64,000 nucleotides of DNA from assembly GCF_036924715.1 (NCBI RefSeq), contig NZ_JAZHSB010000001.1:3091001-3155000 (forward strand), given 5' to 3'. The position numbers and the translations under genes are program-made. Below, in pieces: positions 9,724-18,420 of this stretch. Below the pieces are notes generated by a model. It saw only the letters and a list, made by a program, of their open reading frames with translations. It was not told where the DNA came from and ran no database searches. Numbering within the stretch: position 1 is the stretch's first letter; the number at the start of each line of letters is the position of its first letter. Origin of the DNA: Bradyrhizobium sp. AZCC 1721 (lineage in GTDB: Bacteria; Pseudomonadota; Alphaproteobacteria; Rhizobiales; Xanthobacteraceae).

Positions 9724-10707
9724 TTGCACATTTTGATTCTCGGCGCCGCCGGCATGGTGGGCCGCAAGCTGACCGAACGGTTGCTGCGCGACGGTCGCCT
9801 CGGCAAGCACGACATCACCCGAATGACGCTGCAGGACGTGGTGGCGCCCACCAAGCCCAACGCGTCGATCCCGATTCAAGTCGCGGCTTCCGATTTTGCC
9901 GATCCCGGCGCGGCGGAGCCGCTGATCGCCCACCGACCAGACGTGATCTTTCATCTCGCCGCGATCGTTTCCGGCGAGGCCGAGGCCGAATTCGACAAGG
10001 GCTACCGGATCAATCTCGACGGCACGCGATACCTGATCGATGCCATCCGCCACGCCGGCGGCGGCTACAAGCCGCGGCTGGTGTTCACGTCCTCGATCGC
10101 AGTGTTCGGCGCGCCTTTCCCGGAAAAGATCGGCGACGAATTCTTCCATACCCCGCTGACGAGCTACGGCACGCAGAAGTCGATCTGCGAACTCTTGATC
10201 AACGATTACACCCGCAAGGGCCTGCTCGACGGCATCTCGATCCGCCTGCCGACGATCTGCGTGCGGCCGGGCAAACCGAACAAGGCGGCCTCCGGCTTCT
10301 TCTCCAACATCATTCGCGAGCCGCTCGCCGGCGAGGAGGCCGTGTTGCCGGTCTCCGAAGACGTGCGGCACTGGCACGCCTCGCCGAAATCGGCGGTGGG
10401 CTTTCTGGTCCACGCCGGCACCATGGATCTCGACGCGATGGGGCCGCGGCGTAACCTCAGCATGCCCGGCATGTCGGTGACGGTCGGCGAACAGATCGCA
10501 GCACTCGATCGCGTCGCCGGCAAGAACGTCACCGCGCGCATCAAGCGCGTGCCCGATCCGACCATCATCAGTATCGTCTCTGGTTGGCCGCGGGACTTTT
10601 CCACCGACCGCGCATTGAAGCTCGGCTTCACCACCGCGGAAAAGACGTTCGACGACATTATCCGGATCCATATCGAGGATGAGCTCGGCGGCGAGTTCGC
10701 GGCCTGA
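9724..10707 (+). CDS. denD: NAD-dependent epimerase/dehydratase family protein, D-erythronate dehydrogenase-like (DenD), 327 aa
   Basis: An extended-SDR protein with Rossmann motif GAAGMVG at residues 7-13, Ser123/Ser124 and the catalytic pair Tyr148/Lys152 (SYGTQK). The run RLPTICVRPGKPNKAASGFF (near 168-187) is characteristic, as I recall, of the D-erythronate 2-dehydrogenase group. The start is a TTG at 9724 behind GGGAGTAGGGG; no better start exists before the Rossmann strand. In this context, between a sugar importer and KDG kinase / KDPG aldolase, it probably oxidises a sugar acid or lactone intermediate. The rest of the known erythronate pathway is absent from the window, so its substrate may differ. 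Confidence 0.85.
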   Translation: MHILILGAAGMVGRKLTERLLRDGRLGKHDITRMTLQDVVAPTKPNASIPIQVAASDFADPGAAEPLIAHRPDVIFHLAAIVSGEAEAEFDKGYRINLDGTRYLIDAIRHAGGGYKPRLVFTSSIAVFGAPFPEKIGDEFFHTPLTSYGTQKSICELLINDYTRKGLLDGISIRLPTICVRPGKPNKAASGFFSNIIREPLAGEEAVLPVSEDVRHWHASPKSAVGFLVHAGTMDLDAMGPRRNLSMPGMSVTVGEQIAALDRVAGKNVTARIKRVPDPTIISIVSGWPRDFSTDRALKLGFTTAEKTFDDIIRIHIEDELGGEFAA

Positions 10708-10740
10708 GTTGATTGCACGCCAGTTCACGCGAATGCGGTC

Positions 10741-11694
10741 ATGAGCAAGGTAGCCTGCATCGGCGAGTGTATGGTCGAGCTGAAACAGGCCGAAGGGGCT
10801 GAGGCTGGCCTGTATTCGCGCGGCTACGGCGGCGATACGCTCAATACCGCCGTCTATCTCGCGCGCCTCGGCGCCGGCGCCGACTACATCACCGCGCTCG
10901 GCGACGATAGCCTTAGCGATGAGATGATAGCAGGCTGGGCCGCGGAGGGGGTCGGGACGGAGCGCGTGGTTCGGCTGCCCGGCAAACTGCCGGGTCTCTA
11001 CATGATCGAGACCGACGACAAGGGCGAACGCCGGTTCTTTCACTGGCGCGACAGCGCCGCCGCGCGCAGCCTGATGGATTTGCCGGAGACGCCGGATATC
11101 CTTGATGCGCTCGCTGGCTATGACGTGATCTATCTCTCGGCGATCACGCTGTCGCTATATGGTGCGGAGGGGCGGACGCGGCTGTTTGCGGCTCTCAACC
11201 GCGCGCGCGACAATGGGGCGCGTTTCGCTTTCGATACCAATTTCCGCGCCCGCGGCTGGCCCGATCTCGACGTCGCCCGCGCCGTTTTTCAGGAGGCCTT
11301 TGCCACAGCCGATATCGTGCTGGCCTCCACGGAGGATTTGCTGCCGCTCTATCCGGGGGTGACCAACGAAGCCTTGCTGGCGCGGATTCCGGGCGCCGAG
11401 GTGGTATTGAAGCTTTCGGAGCCGGCGAGCATCGTGCGTCTGGAAGGCGTGCCTTATCCGATCAAGGCCAAGCCGGTGGAGGCGCCCGTCGTCGATACCA
11501 CAGCGGCCGGCGACAGCTTCGCTGCGGCGTATGTGGCCGCGCGCCTTGTGGGCACGGATCCGCTTGAAGCTGCACGGGCCGGGCATCGTCTGGCCGGCGT
11601 TGTGGTATGTCATCCCGGCGCGATCATTCCGCGTGCGGAGATGCCGTCCGGCCTCATCCCGAACCATGTTCATTCTCGCAAGGCATCTCCATGA
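10741..11694 (+). CDS. kdgK: 2-keto-3-deoxygluconate kinase (PfkB family), 317 aa
   Basis: A ribokinase-like sugar kinase: N-terminal IGECMVEL (7-14), substrate-lid segment GYGGDTLNTAVYLARLG (28-44) and C-terminal DTTAAGDSF (252-260) with the catalytic base Asp258. The family phosphorylates 2-keto-3-deoxy-D-gluconate at C6 with ATP to give KDPG. Length matches the family. It overlaps the aldolase gene by 4 nt (ATGA), so the two products are made together and act in sequence. The neighbouring dehydratase could supply the 2-keto-3-deoxy acid. Confidence 0.92.
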   Translation: MSKVACIGECMVELKQAEGAEAGLYSRGYGGDTLNTAVYLARLGAGADYITALGDDSLSDEMIAGWAAEGVGTERVVRLPGKLPGLYMIETDDKGERRFFHWRDSAAARSLMDLPETPDILDALAGYDVIYLSAITLSLYGAEGRTRLFAALNRARDNGARFAFDTNFRARGWPDLDVARAVFQEAFATADIVLASTEDLLPLYPGVTNEALLARIPGAEVVLKLSEPASIVRLEGVPYPIKAKPVEAPVVDTTAAGDSFAAAYVAARLVGTDPLEAARAGHRLAGVVVCHPGAIIPRAEMPSGLIPNHVHSRKASP

Positions 11695-12341
11695 CCGCAG
11701 CCGCACGGCAGGAACAACTCGCCACGATCTTCAAGTCCGCGATCGTGATCCCGGTGCTCACCATCGAGCGGTTCGAGGACGCGGTGCCGCTGGCGCGCGC
11801 GCTGGTTGCGGGCGGGGTACGTGTGCTGGAAGTCACCTTGCGGACGCCGGTCGCCGCAGACGCCGCCAAGGCCATGATCGCCGAGGTGCCGGACGCCATC
11901 GTCGGTATCGGCACGATCCTGAACGCCGACGACTTGGCGCGGGCGCGCGCGCTCGGGGCCAAATTCGGTATCAGCCCGGGCGCGACGCCGGAGCTGTTGA
12001 AAGCCGCCGCCGCGAGCGACCTGCCATTTGCCCCGGGGATCGCGACCGCTTCCGAGCTGATGCGGGCGCTGGCGGCCGGCTTCGACATCGTTAAATTCTT
12101 CCCAGCGGAACAGTCCGGCGGTATCAAGGCACTTCGGGCGCTGGCCGGGCCGTTTCCGAATATCCGGGTCTGCCCGACCGGCGGCATCGGAGAGGCCAAT
12201 GCCGCAACCTGGCTGGCTGAGCCGAATGTGGTGGCGGTGGGCGGTTCCTGGCTTTGTCCGGTGGCGGACATCCGGTCCGGGAACTGGGCCGGCATAACCG
12301 CCATGTGCGCGCGGACCATGAAAACGCTGAAACCGGCGTGA
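11691..12341 (+). CDS. eda: 2-dehydro-3-deoxyphosphogluconate (KDPG) aldolase, 216 aa
   Basis: A class I aldolase that splits KDPG to pyruvate and glyceraldehyde-3-phosphate. Glu47 lies in LEVTLRTP, and the Schiff-base Lys135 in FDIVKFFPAE; the phosphate-binding CPTGGI follows near residue 163. The start at 11691 overlaps the KDG kinase stop. An in-frame start at 11607 lies inside the kinase gene and is rejected. Together with the kinase it forms the lower half of an Entner-Doudoroff-like branch for the sugar acid taken up by the upstream transporter. Confidence 0.94.
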   Translation: MTAAARQEQLATIFKSAIVIPVLTIERFEDAVPLARALVAGGVRVLEVTLRTPVAADAAKAMIAEVPDAIVGIGTILNADDLARARALGAKFGISPGATPELLKAAAASDLPFAPGIATASELMRALAAGFDIVKFFPAEQSGGIKALRALAGPFPNIRVCPTGGIGEANAATWLAEPNVVAVGGSWLCPVADIRSGNWAGITAMCARTMKTLKPA

Positions 12342-12397
12342 AGTCTGTTCCCCGATAGGCTACATAAAGCCTTGAGAACGAAATAGGGAGAACGACC

Positions 12398-13567
12398 ATG
12401 ACAGCCAGCATCGTCGGATGGGCGCACACGCCATTCGGCAAGTTCGACGCGGAAACCGTCGAGAGCCTCGTGGTCAAGGTTGCGACCGATGCGCTTGCCG
12501 ACGCCGGCATAGCGGCCGAAGACGTCGACGAGATCGTGCTCGGGCATTTCAACGCGGGCTTCTCACCGCAGGATTTTACCGCCTCGCTGGTGCTGCAAGC
12601 CGACCCGAAACTGCGCTTCAAGCCGGCTACACGGGTCGAAAATGCCTGCGCCACCGGCTCGGCGGCGGTGCACCAGGGTATCCGGGCGATCGCCTCGGGC
12701 GCCGCGAGGATCGTGCTGGTGGTCGGTGTCGAGCAGATGACGCGGACGCCGTCGGCCGATATCGGACGCTACCTCCTGAAGGCGTCCTATCTGCCCGAGG
12801 ATGGCGACACCGTCGGCGGCTTTGCCGGCGTGTTCGGCAAGATCGCGCAAAGCTATTTCCAGAAGTATGGCGACCAGTCGGACGCACTGGCGATGATCGC
12901 GGCCAAGAACCACAAGAACGGCGTCGCCAACCCCTATGCGCAGATGCGCAAGGATTTTGGCTTCGAGTTCTGCCGCGCCGAGAGCGAGAAGAACCCCTAT
13001 GTCGCCGGTCCCCTGAAGCGCACCGACTGCTCGCTGGTGTCGGACGGCGCGGCAGCGTTGGTGCTGACGGATTCCGAAACCGCCAAGACGATGGGCAAGG
13101 CGGTGAATTTCCGTGCCACCGCGCACGCGCAGGATTTTCTGCCGATGTCCAAACGCGACATCCTGCAGTTCGAAGGTTGCACGGTGGCCTGGCAGCGCGC
13201 GCTGGCGCAGGCCGGCGTTCAACTCTCGGATCTCTCTTTTGTCGAAACCCACGACTGCTTCACCGTCGCCGAACTGATCGAATATGAAGCGATGGGCCTG
13301 ACGCCGCGCGGGCAGGGCGCCCGCGCGATTTTGGAGGGCTGGACCCAGAAAGACGGCAAGCTGCCGGTCAATCCCTCCGGCGGCCTGAAAGCCAAGGGCC
13401 ACCCGATCGGCGCCACCGGTGTCTCCATGCACGTGATGAGCGCGATGCAGCTCGTCGGCCAGGCGCCCGAAGGCATGCAGCTCAATAATCCAAAACTTGC
13501 CGGCATCTTCAATATGGGCGGCGCGGCGGTGGCGAACTACGTCTCCGTGCTGGAGCCCGCGAAGTAG
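12398..13567 (+). CDS. SCP2-type thiolase (acetyl-CoA acetyltransferase family), 389 aa
   Basis: A complete thiolase: nucleophilic Cys84 in VENACATGS, HDCF in SFVETHDCFTVAEL, and the C-terminal GGLKAKGHPIGATG loop. It should thiolytically cleave a 3-ketoacyl-CoA. GGGAG lies before the ATG. It begins 56 nt after the KDPG aldolase but its function fits the CoA genes downstream. Compare the cysteine-less paralogue at 16741. The substrate is not evident. Confidence 0.92.
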   Translation: MTASIVGWAHTPFGKFDAETVESLVVKVATDALADAGIAAEDVDEIVLGHFNAGFSPQDFTASLVLQADPKLRFKPATRVENACATGSAAVHQGIRAIASGAARIVLVVGVEQMTRTPSADIGRYLLKASYLPEDGDTVGGFAGVFGKIAQSYFQKYGDQSDALAMIAAKNHKNGVANPYAQMRKDFGFEFCRAESEKNPYVAGPLKRTDCSLVSDGAAALVLTDSETAKTMGKAVNFRATAHAQDFLPMSKRDILQFEGCTVAWQRALAQAGVQLSDLSFVETHDCFTVAELIEYEAMGLTPRGQGARAILEGWTQKDGKLPVNPSGGLKAKGHPIGATGVSMHVMSAMQLVGQAPEGMQLNNPKLAGIFNMGGAAVANYVSVLEPAK

Positions 13568-13583
13568 CCGCGAACGTGCTATC

Positions 13584-13703
13584 GTAGGGTGGGCAAAGGC
13601 GTGCTTGCGCCGTGCCCACCATGAGTGCCGAGAGGTGAGACTGGTGGGCACGCGGAGCCTGTCATCGGGCGCGCATTCGCGCGACCCGGTGGCTTTGCCC
13701 ACC
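13584..13703. repeat. Intergenic palindromic repeat, family E (single copy here)
   Basis: The ends are inverted complements: GTAGGGTGGGCAAAG at the left and CTTTGCCCACCC at the right. Inside are GTGCCCACCAT and GTGGGCACGCGG. It fills the gap after the thiolase gene and ends 24 nt before the small coiled-coil gene. Confidence 0.75.
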
Positions 13704-13727
13704 CAACAGTTTTCCGGAGCGTGCATT

Positions 13728-13928
13728 ATGAGCAACGAAAGTTCGATGTCAGAGGCAGAACTGAACAACCGGATCAGGATTCTGGAAGACAACATCCGCC
13801 AGTTGATCGAACAGGCTGCCGCGGCCTCCGGCGAACGGAACGAAGCGCGCATCGCCGACCGGCTCAGTCAGCAGAATGAAGAGCTGGAACGGCTGACCCG
13901 GGAACGCGACGCCAGGTCGAAAAAGTAA
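13728..13928 (+). CDS. Small coiled-coil protein of unknown function, 66 aa
   Basis: A short, highly charged protein. Heptad-like leucine/isoleucine spacing runs from about residue 12 to 60 (NNRIRILEDNIRQLIEQ, then RLSQQNEELERLTRERD). No transmembrane segment or signal is seen. CCGGAGC lies about 10 nt before the ATG, and the reading frame has normal codon use. It resembles SlyX-like small helical proteins in general form, but I do not recognise a family. Flanked by palindromic repeats on both sides, it appears to be a single-gene unit. Confidence 0.7.
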   Translation: MSNESSMSEAELNNRIRILEDNIRQLIEQAAAASGERNEARIADRLSQQNEELERLTRERDARSKK

Positions 13929-13949
13929 CCTCCAACCAGCACTACTTTC

Positions 13950-14082
13950 GTCGTCCCTGCGGACGCAGGGACCCATAACCACAGTGGGAGGCTGGAGGCA
14001 CCCCTGTTACGGCGAAAGTAACTAAAGCTTTCCGCAATCACCGCCTACACGGCGTATGGGTCCCTGCGTTCGCAGGGACGAC
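13950..14082. repeat. Intergenic palindromic repeat, family B (copy 2, complete inverted pair)
   Basis: The left arm is GTCGTCCCTGCGGACGCAGG then GACCCATAACC. The right arm is TATGGGTCCCTGCGTTCGC then AGGGACGAC. Each arm is itself a hairpin and the arms are inverted relative to each other. The same layout recurs at 37116. Confidence 0.88.
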
Positions 14083-14189
14083 ATCCATTGTTGGTGTCCC
14101 GTGCATACGTCCATACGCCGGGCGCGCTTGATCTTCCCAATCCGCTGCCGTTACTTGGCCGGAACGACAATTCGGGAGCAGGCTGATCC

Positions 14190-15392
14190 ATGGGACCATT
14201 GGATGGCATCAAGGTCATCGACATGACGACCGTGCTGATGGGGCCCTATGCCACCCAGATGCTCGGCGATTACGGCGCCGACGTCATCAAGGTGGAATCG
14301 CTCGACGGCGACGTGACGCGGCAGATCGGGCCGACCCGTCATCCCGGCATGGGGCCAGTATTCCTCAACACCAACCGCAGCAAGCGCTCGATCTGCCTCG
14401 ATTTGAAGAAGCCCGCCGGGCGTGACGCCGTGCTGCGGCTGATCAAATCCGCCGACGTGCTGGTCTACAATGTGCGCCCGCAGGCGATGGCGCGGCTGAA
14501 CCTCGGCTACGACGTGGTCGCGAAAATCAATCCGCGCCTGATCTACGCCGGCGTGTTCGGCTTCGGCCAGGATGGGCCCTATGCAGCAAAACCCGCCTAT
14601 GACGACCTGATCCAGGGCGCGACTGCACTGCCGGCGCTGATGGCGCAAACGGCAGACGGTGTGCCGCGCTATGTGCCCAATGCGCTGGTCGACCGTATCG
14701 TCGGGCTCACCGCGGTGGGCGCGATTTGCGCCAGTCTCGTCGATCGTAACCGGACCGGGCGCGGCCAGCGCGTCGATATTCCGATGTTCGAAACCATGGC
14801 CGGTTTCGTGATGGGCGACCACATGGGCGGGCTCACCTATGAGCCGCCGCTCGACAAGGGCGGCTATGCCCGGCACCTGTCGCCGGATCGCCGGCCTTAC
14901 AAGACCTCCGACGGCTATATCTGCGTCATCGTCTACAACGACAAGCAGTGGCAGAACTTCTTCGATGCCACCGGGCGCGACGACCTTCGCGTCCATCCGA
15001 AATTTGCGACCTTCGCCGGCCGCGCCGCCAATATCGACGCTGTCTATGCCGAGCTGGCGCGGATCCTCGAGACCAAAACCACCGCCGAATGGTCGGCTAT
15101 CCTGGAGAAGGCCGACGTGCCGGTCATGCCGATGCATGATCTCGAGAGCCTGCTCGGCGATCCCCACATCGTCGCGACCGATTTCTTCCCGGTCGTCGAT
15201 CATCCAACCGAGGGTCGCATCCGCAACATGAGGCCATCGGCACGATTTTCCGAAACGCCGGTTGAGACGAAACGGCTGGCGCCGCGCCTCAGCGAGCACA
15301 GCGCGGAAATCCTCAGCGAAGCGGGTTTCTCGGCGGACGAAATTGCCGCTTTGGTGCGCGAGGGTGTCACCAAGGCCGTGCCAAACACATAG
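14190..15392 (+). CDS. CaiB/BaiF family (class III) CoA-transferase, 400 aa
   Basis: The N-terminal GIKVIDMTTVLMGPYATQML and GADVIKVE segments are typical of formyl-CoA-transferase-like enzymes. LVDRIVGLTAVGAI (about 168-181) contains the likely catalytic Asp. The family moves CoA from a donor thioester (often succinyl-CoA) to a carboxylic acid. GGAGCAGG lies upstream of the ATG. The acyl-CoA dehydrogenase gene starts 9 nt after its stop, so activation of an acid followed by alpha,beta-oxidation is a fair reading. The acid is unknown. Confidence 0.93.
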   Translation: MGPLDGIKVIDMTTVLMGPYATQMLGDYGADVIKVESLDGDVTRQIGPTRHPGMGPVFLNTNRSKRSICLDLKKPAGRDAVLRLIKSADVLVYNVRPQAMARLNLGYDVVAKINPRLIYAGVFGFGQDGPYAAKPAYDDLIQGATALPALMAQTADGVPRYVPNALVDRIVGLTAVGAICASLVDRNRTGRGQRVDIPMFETMAGFVMGDHMGGLTYEPPLDKGGYARHLSPDRRPYKTSDGYICVIVYNDKQWQNFFDATGRDDLRVHPKFATFAGRAANIDAVYAELARILETKTTAEWSAILEKADVPVMPMHDLESLLGDPHIVATDFFPVVDHPTEGRIRNMRPSARFSETPVETKRLAPRLSEHSAEILSEAGFSADEIAALVREGVTKAVPNT

Positions 15393-15401
15393 GACGGACA
15401 C

Positions 15402-16568
15402 ATGGATTTCGCGCTATCCGCCAACCAGGAATCGATCCGCGACGCGGTCGGCAAAATCTGTTCGCGCTTCGACGATGCCTATTGGCTGAAGAAGGACAAG
15501 GAAGGCGGCTACCCCGCCGACTTCCACCGCGCGCTGGCGGATGCCGGCTGGCTCGGCATCTGTATCCCTGAGGAATATGGCGGGTCGGGGTTAGGCATCA
15601 CTGACGCTGCAATCATGATGCGGACGATTGCGGAATCCGGGGCCGGCATGTCGGGTGCGTCCGCCGTGCACATGAACGTGTTCGGGCTCAATCCCGTCGT
15701 CGTGTTCGGCACTAAGGAGCAATGTACGCGCATGCTGCCGCCGATCATCGACGGCCGCGACAAGTCCTGCTTCGCGGTGACCGAGCCCAACACCGGGCTC
15801 AACACCACGCAGTTGAAAACCCGTGCGGTGCGCAAGGGCGACAAGTATGTCGTCAACGGCCAGAAGGTCTGGATTTCAACGGCACAAGTCGCCAACAAGA
15901 TCCTGCTGCTGGCGCGCACCACGCCGCTGGAAGAGGTGAAGAACCCGACCCACGGTTTAAGCCTGTTCTATACGGATTTCGACAAGCAGCGCGTCACCGT
16001 GCACGAGATCGAAAAGATGGGCCGCAAGCCTGTCGATTCCAACGAACTGTTCTTCGAGAATTTTGAAATTCCGGTCGATGACCGCCTCGGCGAGGAAGGC
16101 CGTGGCTTCGAATATATCCTGCACGGCATGAACCCCGAGCGCATCCTGATCGCGGCGGAAGCGGTGGGCCTGGGGCAGGTCGCGCTGTCGCGGGCCGCGG
16201 CCTATGCGAAGAACCGTATCGTGTTCAATCGTCCGATCGGCATGAACCAGGGCATCCAGCACCCCTTAGCGAAGAACTGGATGGAACTGGAGGCCGCGTG
16301 GCTGATGGTGCTCTCGGCCGGCTGGCAATACGACCAGGGCATGCAGTGCGGTCCGGCCGCCAACGCCGCGAAATATCTCGCCGCCGAAGCCGGCTTCCAC
16401 GCCTGCGAGCAGGCGGTGATGACGCACGGCGGTTTCGGTTACGCCAAGGAATATCACGTCGAGCGCTATTTGCGGGAATCCCTGATCCCGCGCATCGCGC
16501 CGATCAGCCCGCAGCTCATTCTCAGTTTTATTGCCGAGAAGGTGCTGGGGCTGCCGAAGTCGTATTGA
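15402..16568 (+). CDS. Acyl-CoA dehydrogenase, 388 aa
   Basis: A FAD-dependent acyl-CoA dehydrogenase. FAD/substrate segments are seen at FAVTEPNTGLNTTQLKTRA (near 124-142) and VWISTAQVANKILLLARTT. The C-terminal helical domain has MTHGGFGYAKEYHVERYLRE near 345-364. It would introduce a double bond next to the thioester and pass electrons to ETF. AGGACGG precedes the ATG. It is probably cotranscribed with the CoA-transferase. Length is normal. Chain length or branching of the substrate cannot be told. Confidence 0.94.
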   Translation: MDFALSANQESIRDAVGKICSRFDDAYWLKKDKEGGYPADFHRALADAGWLGICIPEEYGGSGLGITDAAIMMRTIAESGAGMSGASAVHMNVFGLNPVVVFGTKEQCTRMLPPIIDGRDKSCFAVTEPNTGLNTTQLKTRAVRKGDKYVVNGQKVWISTAQVANKILLLARTTPLEEVKNPTHGLSLFYTDFDKQRVTVHEIEKMGRKPVDSNELFFENFEIPVDDRLGEEGRGFEYILHGMNPERILIAAEAVGLGQVALSRAAAYAKNRIVFNRPIGMNQGIQHPLAKNWMELEAAWLMVLSAGWQYDQGMQCGPAANAAKYLAAEAGFHACEQAVMTHGGFGYAKEYHVERYLRESLIPRIAPISPQLILSFIAEKVLGLPKSY

Positions 16569-16582
16569 GGACGACATCATGC

Positions 16583-16697
16583 CGTCATTGCGAGGAGCTC
16601 GCGACAAAATTGCAGAGCAATTTTGCGCCGAAGCGACGAAGCAATCCATCTATCCCCGCACGGAGAAGTGGATTGCTTCGCTTCGCTCGCAATGACG
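16583..16697. repeat. Intergenic palindromic repeat, family A (copy 2)
   Basis: Begins CGTCATTGCGAGGAGCTCGC and ends GCTCGCAATGACG. The left half is nearly the same as copy 1 at 1729, including an AAAATTG-CAATTTT sub-hairpin. It separates the acyl-CoA dehydrogenase from the thiolase-fold gene, so those may be different transcripts. Confidence 0.9.
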
Positions 16698-16740
16698 ATC
16701 TATGCATGCCGAGCGCGTTGCGTTCGAGCGGGGTGACAGG

Positions 16741-17877
16741 ATGAGCTTCATCACCGGCGTCGGACTGACGTCCTATGGCAAGCACGAAGGCTCGTCCTCG
16801 CTCGATCTCATGAGCCAGGCGGCCGAGCTTGCCATTGCCGACGCCGGGCTGAAGCGATCCGAGCTCGACGGCATTCTTTGTGGCTACTCGACAGTGTCGC
16901 CGCATATCATGCTCGCAACCGTGTTCGCCGAGCATTTTGGAATCCAGCCATCCTACGCACATGCCGTGCAGGTCGGCGGCGCCACCGGCCTCGCCATGAC
17001 CATGCTGGCGCACCATCTGGTCGATGCTGGTGTCGCAAGGCACATGCTTGTGGTCGGCGGCGAAAACCGTCTCACCGGCCAGAGCCGCGATGCCTCGATC
17101 CAGGCGCTGGCGCAGGTCGGCCACCCCGATTACGAGGTGCCGCTGGGGCCGACCATCCCGGCCTATTACGGCCTCGTCGCCTCGCGCTACATGCACGAAT
17201 ACGGCGTCACCGAGGAAGATCTCGCCGAGTTCGCGGTTCTGATGCGCGCCCACGCCCTGACCCATCCCGGTGCCCAGTTCCACGAACAAATCACCGTGGC
17301 CGACGTAATGGCCTCAAAGCCGGTGGCGATGCCGCTGAAGTTGCTGGATTGCTGCCCGGTGTCGGATGGCGGCGCGGCGTTCGTCGTCAGCCGCGAGCGC
17401 ACCGGCTCGACCGGCATTCGCGTGCGTGGCTGCGCGCAGGCGCATACCCATCAGCACGTCACGGCCATGCCCGCTCTAAGCGAACTCGGTGCCGAAATCG
17501 CTGTCGCCAAGGCCAAGGCCGCGTCCGGTCTCGCGATCTCGGACGTGCGTTACGCCGCGGTCTACGACAGCTTCACCATCACGCTGGCGATGCTGCTGGA
17601 GGATCTCGGCCTTGCCCGGCGCGGCGAGGCGGCCGCGCGGGTGCGGGCAGGGCATTTTGGCCGCAACGGCGCCATGCCGCTCAATACCCATGGCGGTCTC
17701 TTGAGCTACGGCCATTGCGGCGTCGGTGGCGCGATGGCCCATCTCGTCGAGACGCATCTGCAGATGACCGGGCGTGCCGGCCCCCGGCAGGTTCGCGATG
17801 CCTCGATCGCGCTGTTGCATGGCGATGGCGGCGTGCTGTCGTCACACGTCAGCATGTTCCTGGAGCGGGTGCGATGA
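16741..17877 (+). CDS. Thiolase-fold protein lacking the nucleophilic cysteine (lipid-transfer-protein/Ltp2-like), 378 aa
   Basis: The fold is thiolase, but the nucleophile motif is VQVGGATG (76-83): Gly80 stands where the paralogue at 12398 has Cys84. The HDCF motif is replaced by YDSFT, while GHCGVGG remains near the C-terminus. These changes are known from Ltp2-type proteins, which act as retro-aldolases on CoA-linked substrates together with a DUF35 partner. Here a DUF35 gene overlaps the stop codon by 4 nt. The start at 16741 follows CGGGGTGACAGG; an earlier start at 16702 directly abuts the repeat. A classical thiolase reaction is unlikely. Confidence 0.88.
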   Translation: MSFITGVGLTSYGKHEGSSSLDLMSQAAELAIADAGLKRSELDGILCGYSTVSPHIMLATVFAEHFGIQPSYAHAVQVGGATGLAMTMLAHHLVDAGVARHMLVVGGENRLTGQSRDASIQALAQVGHPDYEVPLGPTIPAYYGLVASRYMHEYGVTEEDLAEFAVLMRAHALTHPGAQFHEQITVADVMASKPVAMPLKLLDCCPVSDGGAAFVVSRERTGSTGIRVRGCAQAHTHQHVTAMPALSELGAEIAVAKAKAASGLAISDVRYAAVYDSFTITLAMLLEDLGLARRGEAAARVRAGHFGRNGAMPLNTHGGLLSYGHCGVGGAMAHLVETHLQMTGRAGPRQVRDASIALLHGDGGVLSSHVSMFLERVR

Positions 17878-18233
17878 GCGAAAAACTCGCCGACTGGACC
17901 AAGGGCGCCGAGGCCATCGTCTATCAATCCTGCGGCGCTTGCGGGAAGGCGCAGTATTTTCACCGCAGCTTCTGCGCCGCCTGTGGCGCACCTGATCCGG
18001 TCGAGAAGCGCGCCAGCGGGAGAGCGATGGTCTATGCGACGTCGCTGGTCTGCCGCGCCGCGACGCCGGAAACCCGCGCCCACGTTCCCTACAATATCGT
18101 GCTGGTCGATGCGGCCGAGGGCTTTCGCATGATGGCCCATGGCGCCAATGATCTTGCGATCGGCGACAAAGTTACGGCGAGCTATCGGCTGTTTGCGGGA
18201 AGGTTGGTCCCGTATTTCGAGAAAACGAGGTGA
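17874..18233 (+). CDS. Zn-ribbon OB-fold protein (DUF35 family), 119 aa
   Basis: A rubredoxin-like zinc ribbon with Cys20, Cys23, Cys34 and Cys37 (CGACG, then CAACG), followed by an OB-fold half (VYATSLVC to the end). Proteins of this kind bind acyl-CoA and pair with thiolase-fold enzymes, for example in HMG-CoA synthase/thiolase complexes and in ChsH2-Ltp2 aldolases. The ATGA overlap with the preceding gene supports a stoichiometric complex. It is the last gene of this module. Confidence 0.92.
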   Translation: MSEKLADWTKGAEAIVYQSCGACGKAQYFHRSFCAACGAPDPVEKRASGRAMVYATSLVCRAATPETRAHVPYNIVLVDAAEGFRMMAHGANDLAIGDKVTASYRLFAGRLVPYFEKTR

Positions 18234-18318
18234 CTGTCAGGCGCAATGCTCACGCAACGAAGCAACCCAGAATTACGCGGAACGGGTGAAAAATCTGAGT
18301 GCTTCGACGCGTCAACAT

Positions 18319-18420
18319 TCAGTGCCAGTAGAACACAACGCTGGCGATGACGAGCATCGCTGTTACCGCCAGCATCTGCGCAAGCGCTTCCGAGGCCGCC
18401 TTCCTGGTGGCTTCCTTCAT
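18319..18420 (-). CDS. Predicted 33-aa single-pass membrane peptide
   Basis: A short frame starts MKEATRKAASEALAQ, a basic amphipathic head, then has one hydrophobic helix (MLAVTAMLVIASVVFYW) and ends FYWH. AGGGAG lies about 7 nt before the ATG, which supports translation. The gene stands alone between a DUF35 gene and the AhpD-like gene, on the opposite strand. No family is recognised. Conservation in related genomes would decide whether it is real. Confidence 0.55.
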   Translation of the reverse strand: MKEATRKAASEALAQMLAVTAMLVIASVVFYWH

